Translations under genes and position numbers: made by a program
Assembly (NCBI GenBank): GCA_963924555.1
Contig: OZ004589.1
Span: forward strand, 3,782,001-3,846,000
Direction: 5' to 3'
Origin: Crambe crambe
Lineage: Eukaryota; Porifera; Demospongiae; Poecilosclerida; Crambeidae
DNA: 64,000 nucleotides
Shown: one piece after another, positions 55,701 to 64,000 of the stretch
Layout: each line of letters begins with the position of its first letter
Position numbering within the stretch: position 1 is the stretch's first letter
The notes under the pieces: model-generated
Databases searched by the model: none
Told to the model about the DNA's origin: nothing
What the model saw: only the letters and a program-made list of their open reading frames with translations

Positions 55701-57079
55701 ATGTCTGTCCTACAAACACCCATCACATGTCTGTCCTACAAACACCCATCACATGTCTGTCCTACAAACACCCATCACATGTCTGTCCTACAAACACCCA
55801 TCACATGTCTGTCCTACAAACACCCATCACATGTCTGTCCTACAAACACCCATCACATGTCTGTCCTACAAACACCCATCACATGTCTGTCCTACAAACA
55901 CCCATCACATGTCTGTCCTACAAACACCCATCACATGTCTGTCCTACAAACACCCATCACATGTCTGTCCTACAAACACCCATCACATGTCTGTCCTACA
56001 AACACCCATCACATGTATCACACCAATGACATTGTAGCACCTTTTCTTAGCACAGCACTGGAGCGCCAAGATACAGGCAATTGTTGGTATATGTAACAAA
56101 ATATAAAGCCCAGTTTAAAATGGAGAGCATTCTAGGCCAGTTATAGCAACTGACTGCCACCGTCCATTCTCAGGTCACTGCTACCAAGCCACGTATTTTG
56201 TAAAGTGCACATTATTGTAATTCAGATTTTATCAGCACCTTGCTGGCTACCTACACACCCATTTAATACTCAGTGTGTGGATTCGCCCAATTAATATTTT
56301 CTGCTGATCACTCACCCTATTAATATTTACAGTTACCATCAATATAAAATGGTATTCCCTCTAGAATTGGATTCAAATGGGGTGGCCAGCTGCTTTAGCA
56401 GCTGCAAGGGGAGGGTGTGGCATGAAGCAAAAGAGAGAGAGAGATATGAATTGAATTTAATCATTGTGAATAACATGACAGTTTCTTTTGACTGCATGCA
56501 CAATCACAACCACTTACAGTCCATGTGGCAATGGCTCAGAGGAAACTAGCCTAGTTTAGATATCAATTCTGAAAATTCATTTCCATGCTTACAATGACGA
56601 CTAGGGTGGTCCATCAATGCTTTGTGTCCCCCACTCTAGCTAGACATTCAAGGTCATCAATACGGAAGCTGTATTCTGCTTGGTTTGTTTCCTAGTTATG
56701 GCATTTCCAAGCCCATGAGGGAGTCAGTTGGAACTGTAAACTCCAGTAGGGATTATAAAAAAGTCTAGTATGTATAATTTATAGTTACTAAGCGGTGTGG
56801 CTAATTTTGTCTAGTGCATGCTTTAGTGATCTCTGAAGCTTACCTTCTTGAGCAGCTGTATAAATAGTTCCTGGGAGTTTGGGGTGAGCTGTGGCAGTTT
56901 TAGCAGCTATGACTATGTTGGCTCCATCTCTTGCTGCTCTTAGAGCGATGGCCTTGCCAATGCCTCTACTGGCTCCAGTTATAAAGAGTGTGCATCCACC
57001 TAGTTTGCTGATATGCAATTTATAGCTATTGAAATAGCTGGGCTAGGTGACAACTTATGACTTACCCAGATAAAGCCAT
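52761..57079 (-). CDS. HSDL2: Hydroxysteroid dehydrogenase-like protein 2 (SDR + SCP2)
   Basis: Start ATG 57079 (MALSG), exon 57079-57066; exon 57007-56844 (KLGGCTLFITGASRGIGKAI, DGANIVIAAKTATAHPKLPG); exon 55364-55197 (VEEVGGKCLPCVVDVREES, FGGIDILVNNASAINLTGTV); further exons with DLMMDINTRG-type sequence near 54640, HILNISPPLNLNPRWFAHHC (about 54425-54525), YTIAKYGMS (about 54285-54315) and NALWPRT (about 54220); 53814-about 53625 (MLGGESMMATSRKPEIMADA, TGKFLIDDEVL); 53418-about 53215 (LSPDFFLDDED); SCP2 domain 52990-52761 (WFLDLKNGNGS, TGDLNPTMAFMSGKLKIKGN). Catalytic features present: TGxxxGIG cofactor loop, NNAS, YxxxK. A peroxisomal/mitochondrial SDR with sterol-carrier tail. The human protein ends ARL; this one ends SKL, a canonical PTS1. 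Confidence 0.9.
54321..54370. repeat. (CA)n(TACA)n microsatellite in HSDL2 intron
   Basis: About ten CA units followed by about seven TACA units, between the NISPP exon and the YTIAK exon. Confidence 0.9.
55660..56016. repeat. 26-bp minisatellite, about 13 units, in HSDL2 intron
   Basis: Unit ACAAACACCCATCACATGTC plus TGTCCT. Because 26 is not a multiple of 3, all three plus-strand frames cycle through the array and remain open, giving three overlapping false ORFs with MSVLQTPITCL, SYKHPSHVCP and TNTHH periods. It lies on the antisense strand of an intron. Confidence 0.92.
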
Positions 57080-58542
57080 TTAAAAGATCGAGGAGGTAAA
57101 GATCGTCGGATCTAATTGAACTTGAATGGCTTGAAGGAAAATGCTGAAAAGGCAGGTATGCAGGTTTACTACATGGATGTCTAGCTAATTGCTACACGCA
57201 ACTGCATAGAAAATCTAAAGGGATATTAGGCCTATAGCATGGGAGATATAAACTTGCCTTTTCATCAATTTGTTATGAATGGAGGGAGGCTCTATTATAA
57301 ATTGACTCTGGACCCTGTTTGTGAATATGATCAAGGTTTGCTTATTTTTCTCAGCTAACATGATAAAAATTCAATAAGCTAATTTTATGAGAACTAATTC
57401 TATTGAATGATCAAGGTTGTTGTTCCCTTGGAAACTATAGCTACTAGACTGACCAGAATTTTGTTTCAATAGCTTGTTGATTTGAGAGTACAACTATTCT
57501 ACATGACGACGTACCATCTGCTTACTGATGGTTGTCCAGTAAAATATTGACAGAAGTTTATTGTGTATAACTATTGTTGCCACTTACAGTGTCTGGAGTC
57601 AACTTAGGGAGGACAAAATAACTGCTTTAGTATTTCAGGGGGAGGGGGCAAAGCTAACATTTTAAAATGCCTATTGGAATGGAATACCTTTATTAAAGTA
57701 GGCAACAGGTTACTAAATCTCAAGGGAGGTGAAGGTACAGATTTGTGATTATTGTGAGCCACTAACTTTTCAAACTGTGCTGCCTGGAAATTGGAGAGTG
57801 GAATTTAGAAACATGCTTAAGCCTCCAGTGAACCCTTATTCTTTCTTTAACTTTATTTCCTACATCTCAATTATTCAAAGATAATCCTGTCAACTTTATA
57901 TTGCATAGAATATGGGATAGCATTACATCTCAACTGGTACGACCAGACCTTCCTTTCCCTTCCTGCTACACCATGAAATTAGGCAAGGTGTTCCATTAAA
58001 GTTGCTGTAGGGTAAACAGACAGTCCCTTCACTTAAAATACTAACCAGGTTTTTTTCCCATCTTTTGGCTCTATCTGTGTGGCATTCCATCATATAACAG
58101 ATGAAAGTACTGAAGTCTATTATTGATCATTCATTATAACTGTTATAACTTTCTCGATTCTTAACCCAATTTCAAAAACCAGTTTATAGAGTGGGTAATC
58201 AGCTCTCTCAGATAGAGCAAATGATCAAGAAAATCCATATCATATATTGGTAGATTGTTTATGATGGAACATAATCTGCTCACTGTGGGATAAGGTACAT
58301 TGATATCAGGGATGCATGTAATCTGAGTGGTACATTGGAATCTTGCTTTATTATAGATTATTGGCGAGCGAGCCAAGCGAGCGAAGCCCCACACTAATTG
58401 GTCAAAATGGAAAATCGCGATATTTATATGTAACGTATGTCACTCAAAATGCGCATGCGCATGAAATAGCTACTAAGTAACGTTGGTCATAAGCAATCAT
58501 TTTCGTTAAGCTTGAAGTTGAAACACTATTGTAGCGAGTATT
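57080..58542. other. Intergenic with dispersed repeat
   Basis: No gene recognised. A segment at about 58130-58250 (TTATAACTTTCTCGATTCTT, TAGAGTGGGTAATCAGCTCT, AGCAAATGATCAAG) is related to 41590-41750, marking a dispersed repeat family. Confidence 0.5.
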
Positions 58543-58847
58543 ATGGAACCCAGAGAACCAGAAAACAAGCGAAGGAGGGCCCCAGAACACCCTCTAGAAA
58601 CTGACCAGCAAAGAAGAGCGAGACCTCACGAAAGAAAAGAGCTAGAAGGAGAACAGAGTCAAAGGAACAGAGAAAAACAAGACTAGCCAAAAGAAATGTG
58701 ACAGATAGAACCAGGAGGAGGGAATGTATAGAGTCAGCAGAAGATAATGCAAGAGCAGAGCAAATGAGAGCCAGAAGGAGAGCAGAGTCAGCAGAACACA
58801 GAGCTGCCAGATTAGAGCAAATGAGGGCTCATTATTTGAGAGACTAG
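58543..58847 (+). pseudogene. Arg/Glu-rich relic resembling transposon N-terminal repeats
   Basis: ATG at 58543 opens MEPREPENKRRRAPEHPLET; a frame change leads into RTESKEQRKTRLAKRNVTDR, TRRRECIESAEDNARAEQMR and RAESAEHRAARLEQMRAHYL, stop at 58845-58847. The recurring [ST]-x-E-[QH]-R-x-x-R-L-x-[RK]-R period is seen at the N-terminus of some animal transposon proteins. The identification is tentative. Confidence 0.35.
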
Positions 58848-59182
58848 CTACTGAGTCTGAACAGGAGTGGTACCCTGGGTTCTAATGCTAACTGGGAATG
58901 CACCAAGTCAGTTAACAACCTGAATAGATATCGAAAGTCACTGTTGGGGCTATATAATCATAAGTGAGGGAGGAGCACATTGAAATTACCACTGGCTGCT
59001 TGCTCGCCCAACTAATGCTATACGAGCATCTCTAGTAGTTATGTATTGGGTGTCCCTTCAGGATTATTGTGTGCTCGGTTTAATGGTTGAATTTAGAGGG
59101 GATCTGAAATTGTTGATATGCAAAAACTACATAAATATGTGCATTGATAATTATATTCTTTTATGTAGGAATAAACATCGCT

Positions 59183-62020
59183 ATGAAGAAAGCATTAGCT
59201 GTTGTGTCGACTGTAATGGTAGTAGTAATATTCAGTCTCTATCACATACTGAACCACAGGTACTACTTACGTATGGTATTATTACCTGTCGTTCAACCTT
59301 TTATCAATTGTGTCTGAATATTTGGCAGTGGAGTAGGAATAGGGCCTTATTAGCAGGAGAGTGGGGGAGGGCTGCCCATCAAATTTTACTAGTACTTTCA
59401 TTTTAATTAGCCTATAATTATGTATTTTTTAAAGACTCTCCCCTCTCAATTTTCTACTCCACTGTTTGGTACAATTGTAGTTACTGCTGACTACCCCCGC
59501 TGACCTTCCTTCCATTAACTCTGTTTAATGACTAGGCATTAAACTCCATTATGCAAGTTATGCAAGCAGTATGTAAGCATTATGCAAGCAGTATGGAAAG
59601 TATGCATCGCCATAATGGCATGATCAAGAAAGGCCACATGCAGGCCACATGCATGTGTCTATAGGTTATTCTGAATTTGGGAGGAGTTTTCAATTATGTT
59701 CCAGTCATTACTGCTCCATGTAGTACTTCACTATCCTCACCTTAATTAAGTTCAAAGGTTATAGGGTTATGGTATACATTTGTCTTTGTCTAGCTAATTG
59801 AAAAATTGCCTATGGCATAATTCAGTTTTTGGATAATAAAAATGGCAACAAACAACAGCAACATTGCTACAACAAATGTATCATTCAACCATTGGCATGA
59901 TAGCTAATAATGTAGCTAGGTAGCTAGTTGCATAAATCTTGTGATGCTAGCTATAATTGATACTGTAATATAATGGAAAACCAACCTACCAAATTTCACC
60001 AAACGAAAAAAAGGAACCTGATTAAGGTTTGATCAACATGTGAGAGTGAGGGTAGCCTATGTTTGTTTCCGATACATTTGTTCAACTCTGAAGTAAGAAC
60101 GCTTGCAATGCTGAATGATCCAAATGCTGTATGCAATCCAGGAGCTCTCCTATATTCTTTTACCTTTTGGAGAATGCTTAATTAATTCTTCTTTTAATAT
60201 GTTAGAAACCATAGAGAGACAGAACACGGCTTTCTCACTGGTTGTAGCTGCTGCTTACAGATTGTGTCTGTATAATGATAATAAATAAAATTGTTACACT
60301 AAAACTTACATTTCTTTGCATCCATTTTCTCTTCTAATAAACCTCCTTCACTCTCTCAGTATCACTACTTGACTCCATGAGCCTGTCTCCAGTGCTAGTG
60401 ACTGTATTCTGCCATATAAACCCATAATTTACTATTGTATCCGTTCATGTAGTCCGTGACCACGCGTTACAGTGATTGAATTGCCACAATAATTAAAATC
60501 CGGAAATGTTTCACATCCATATGGAGTATCTATATTGTCTATGGTTTCATGTGCTAGATCGAGCTATTGAACAGCTAAAAAGTCCCAAAACTCAGTGACT
60601 TCTTTTGAGAAATTTTATCTGGCCCTGCCCACTAGATAAGCATGAAATACGGTCAGCACATGGCCACAGTTAGTTTGAGAAAACTGACACCAAAAATCGA
60701 TCAAGTCATGACTGCTTTAGTGGTTGAGTTTCTCAGTACATGGCTTCAGTTTGAGAAAGCAGACACCAGAAATCAAATCGATCAAGTCATGGTTGCATAT
60801 GTGGCTGCTTTAGCAGTCAAGTTTCTTTGCATTCTAGAGCGTTCCTTTTTTCCTCAGCTGTAGAGTAGGAAGTGCTAGTCAGTATGAAACTGTGTCAACA
60901 TTAACTTAACTCATGAATTATTCATAAGGCAGATGTATACCATTATGGTAACCTTGATGCAAATTATTTAACAGAGCATCTTGAAAAACTGTATTGTATG
61001 CTATTGTGTGGTAGGTTTAATGAGGTGAAGAAAAGACAAAGACTTGAAATGACTACAACCACTGAACCCTTCATAACATCTCCCTTCTCTTTAAGGACAA
61101 CTAAAACAAGTGCTGTGGGGAATTTTAGCAGTGAAGTTCTTGCACCACCTGTATTGTCATCTAGATTCATTCCTCTCACACAGAATGTAATGGATGAGGT
61201 TGAAGCTTTTATCTTCTTTATTGGCTATCCCAGAAGTGGACACAGCATTATCGGTAGTTTCATGGATTCCCACCCTAATATGATCATAGCACATGAATTT
61301 CCACTCTTCAAGACACTTGCTCGAAAGAGAATGACAAAGTATGATATTTTTAACACACTTTATAGGAACAGCTACGACCAACTTGTTAATGGATGGAGAG
61401 GAACAATGAATGTTGCCAAGAAGGGATATTCACTTTCTACAAAGGGATTGTGGCAAGCACGATTCACTAAACTTAAAGTCATCGGTAATAAACATGGAGG
61501 AAGTGCAGTACAGTTTTTTCGTACAAGTCCTATTTTATTTTTATCTGCTATGCAGAACTTAAGATCAGTTGTTAATGTGCCGATACGTGTTATCCACGTA
61601 GTTCGTAATCCTTTTGATATGATAGCAACACAAACTTTATACATGAGTACTGGTATTCACGGAGTCAAAGAAAATGCCTCTGTAACTAACAAGTTCAATA
61701 ACACAAGATTGTTGATGTATTATGCCAGAGATATGCTTGGAAGAGCTAGTGCAGTTTCTCGGATGATTTCAGTTTTGAATATGTCTGTTCTTGAAATCCA
61801 CAATGAAGACCTGATTGAAAATCCCATAGCTGTCATGAGCTCTATTTGCAAGTTTGTAGGAGTTAATTGCTCAAACCATTTCCTGCAGATTTGTAAGGAA
61901 AGTACATTTTCTTCTCCTACAAAGTCACGGAATACAGTAGTTTGGCCAAACGGTTTCATACAACATATTCAAAAACGTATAAAGGATTACAAGTTTTTTC
62001 AACGTTATTCATTTTTTTGA
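59183..62020 (+). CDS. Type II membrane sulfotransferase, 360 aa
   Basis: Two exons, 59183-59259 and 61015-62020, joined in phase 2 across a 1755-bp intron; total 1083 nt. Exon 1 encodes a short cytoplasmic tail and a membrane anchor (MKKALAVVSTVMVVVIFSLY), the type II topology of Golgi sulfotransferases. Exon 2 holds the catalytic domain: IFFIGYPRSGHSIIGSFMDS (5'-phosphosulfate-binding loop for PAPS, with PRSGHS), IRVIHVVRNPFDMIATQ (3'-phosphate-binding element), and VLEIHNEDLIENP plus WPNGFIQHIQKRIKD near the end. Several N-glycosylation sequons (NFSS, NASV, NNTR, NMSV, NCSN) suit a lumenal domain. The acceptor sugar or substrate cannot be inferred. A complete gene is likely. Confidence 0.82.
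60600..60900. repeat. Dispersed repeat with internal tandem duplication, related to 18160-18510
   Basis: AATCGATCAAGTCATG and GTTTGAGAAA recur about 80-100 bp apart. TCTGGCCCTGCCCA and ATACGGTCAGCACATGG match, in inverted orientation, the GGGCAGGGCCAGA and ATGTGCTGACCGTATT phrases at about 18165-18225. It lies in the sulfotransferase intron. Confidence 0.5.
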
Positions 62021-64000
62021 TTAGCTGGATTCTATAACTATTGTTTCAGTATTTTTAACCCAGACATGAGAGTATTCTGAATAGCCAATTGCTAGTTTGG
62101 TAGTTTCAAACTTAGGCAGCTAGATTCCCTGCACATTTGTATCCAGCTATAGTATGTGTCAAACTCTTGTGGTTTCTGGACCTTTCTCTTTCTGTGAGCT
62201 GTGAATGCTGAGCAGCCATTATTATATCTAGCCACATCAAAGAATGCTGACACTTTGATGCAGTACGTATAATAATATATCATATAAATTAGATAAGGTA
62301 GCTAGTTGATAGCATTGCTAAGTCTGTATAGCTTTGTGTGATGGAACGCCCTCACTCCTTTCCTCTGTCACCCCCTTCTGACTGATTACTACTACCTCCA
62401 TTCTTTGGGTGTGCTGCTCACCTGAATTCCAGCACCGTCCATGTCAAACTCTCTTTGTGGAATTTACACTGTTGAGATTGGTGTCATTTTCATACTGGTG
62501 TGTAAAAGAGCCATTGTTATGATAATACCATGACAACCTTTGATGTGCTTATAGCAACCTTTGCAATGAAGGCATAACACTGTAGGCCATTTGTACGACT
62601 GGCAACAGAAGTATTTTCGGAATCTTCATTTTTGCAGGCGTCATAATTGGGAGTAGGCTGATAGAATGATAATAATATTGACATTCTCCACGCATCTTTG
62701 TGCACATGGTGTAATCCTAAAGCAGGTAGTTGGCTGCCTACATGAAGCAGGCATCCATCATTGTGCACATAGTTAAATTAGCCTATTACATGTAGTTGGC
62801 TGCCTACATGAGGCAGGCATTCAGTTGATTATGTACCCCCTGTTGCTAGTAGCTAGCAGGGATATAGCTAGATCATGAATAATTGCAGATCACTCTCTAT
62901 TTCTTTCCTGACTTTTTCTTTGGGGAGATCCTGGCTATCTACTTGTATCATCACTATGACGTGGCACTTCTCTTGATGTTGTAAATGAAAGCATTACAAT
63001 AGTGATAGACCTATAGCTGGTTATAACTATAATGTGGGTGGCTAACTATGCCATATTGCCATATTTCCATCCTGATGCCCCCTGGATTGAGATGGCATTC
63101 CCCTGCTGCACAGCAACTGAAATCCACTGCAGTACGTAGGTAGGTCATGGCCTTCTCCTTCCCTGTCTGGAATCTCACCCTCTTTCCCAATTTCCTGACA
63201 AAGGACAGAGTCTGTAGGCCTAAGACTCCCGAGGTTTCTACGGGAATTCATGTGTGTGTAGTAGTTCTGTGTACTTCTCCTAGACTTGCCAGGACCAAGC
63301 ACTGCCAGACTCCTGTATGAGAAGGCAAAGGTGTCTGCACAGGTTGCAGGCACTTCTTAGGGGGAGCTGGTGGACTATCTAGTGACCCAGTGTTTACTCA
63401 GGTAGACATGTGTACTGCTGAAGCCTAGCTTTGGTAGTTTAAGGGTTAAGGTACTATGCATGGTATCTATTAAGAGGCTGCTCTGATAAATTAAACCAGT
63501 GATATATATCAAAATAAGCATCCTGATGGTCTCTCCCTGGTCTCCTGGAGGTTCACTCAATTGTGCACTCTTTTCTCCTAAAAAGCTTTTTAGTCCAGCT
63601 TCTCGTGGAGCTTTGGAGAAAGGAGATGCTTCTTTCCAACTTCTACACAGTGCCTATGGCCTCTCTGTAGACTCTCCGGCCAGCAAAATGTTGGCTGCCA
63701 CATTTCTGTCTCTGTCTACGAAGAGAGGTTTGCCTCCAGATCGACAGTTTGTGCACATGCATAGTACCTTAATAGATGCTGGGCTGGAACTCGAGAATTG
63801 GAGTGGATAGACTAATCAGCCACCAGCTAGCTACGTACCTTTGGTTTCTGACACTTGAACTGTTTCTATTGATCATTATAGGATGCCAACTTACAGATCT
63901 GTGAAAGTTTGCTATAAAAGATCTGCTATCCAGCTCTAGCTTAGCTACATCCAGTTGTTGAAAAATAATTGTTAACTTTTTGCAATTAAATTTTGACATG
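62021..64000. other. No gene recognised
   Basis: Both strands were read. Only short ORFs without recognisable motifs occur; the longest is 63499-63810 (+), with a phrase LLHSAYGLSVDSPASKMLAA that I cannot place. A short duplicated phrase GTAGTTGGCTGCCTACATGA occurs at about 62727 and 62791. Confidence 0.4.

Noticed and set aside
55540..56096. Three overlapping plus-strand ORFs of 100-165 codons
   Set aside because: Frame-cycling of a 26-bp tandem repeat antisense to an HSDL2 intron.
61157..61959. Several minus-strand ORFs
   Set aside because: Antisense of the sulfotransferase catalytic exon; no motifs of their own.
63499..63810. 103-codon plus-strand ORF near the right edge
   Set aside because: No recognisable domain, start context or splice support; noted only as unplaced.

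Overview
The window is eukaryotic nuclear DNA: AT-rich, with many short GT-AG introns (about 50-300 bp), multi-exon genes on both strands, and many small inverted-repeat transposons. The gene set is that of an animal (astacin protease, dystrophin-like protein, HIGD1, MTG1, HSDL2, a type II membrane sulfotransferase, MCMDC2). The repeat style and several lineage-typical families (HIRAN-like domains, P-element-like transposases, a HELZ2-like helicase with a CCCH finger) suggest a demosponge, perhaps close to Amphimedon. The species is inferred from remembered families, not from a search.

Layout. 0-2.2 kb: end of a P-element-like transposase, a convergent accessory ORF and a small TIR element. 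2.4-7.7 kb: astacin gene (+) and MCMDC2-like gene (-), present again at 35.4-40.9 kb as a diverged segmental duplication. 7.9-10.7 kb: ankyrin-repeat relic, a stray 3' exon of a leucyl-tRNA synthetase, and a helicase fragment. 10.7-27.5 kb (-): the most notable gene, 15 exons that join in frame into about 1301 residues: CCCH zinc finger, 26-residue repeats, complete SF1 (HELZ2/UPF1-like) helicase, complete eIF2-alpha-kinase-type (PKR-like) kinase. Its 7.9 kb first intron is packed with transposon remains (19.7-26.2 kb). 28.1-32.2 kb (-): a second, 5'-truncated and mutated copy. 32.5-33.1 kb: a small gene of an unassigned family. 33.1-35.4 kb: nested TIR elements. 41.5-44.0 kb: broken mitochondrial LeuRS. 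45.2-46.1 kb: retroelement relic. 46.5-57.1 kb: an orderly block of intact genes: HIGD1-like (+), MTG1 (-), dystrophin-like (+), HSDL2 (-). MTG1 and the dystrophin-like gene diverge from a 113-bp gap. 58.5-64 kb: transposon-like relic, two-exon sulfotransferase (+), and about 2 kb with no gene seen.

The first 46 kb is therefore a fast-changing accessory zone of tandem and segmental duplication, pseudogenes and transposons. The remainder is housekeeping. The helicase-kinase fusion is the candidate new system. It would place an RNA-helicase sensor module and a translation-stopping eIF2-alpha-type kinase in one polypeptide, which in vertebrates are split between HELZ2/RIG-I-type proteins and PKR. 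That functional reading is inference. The exon joins, reading frames and catalytic motifs are read directly from the sequence.
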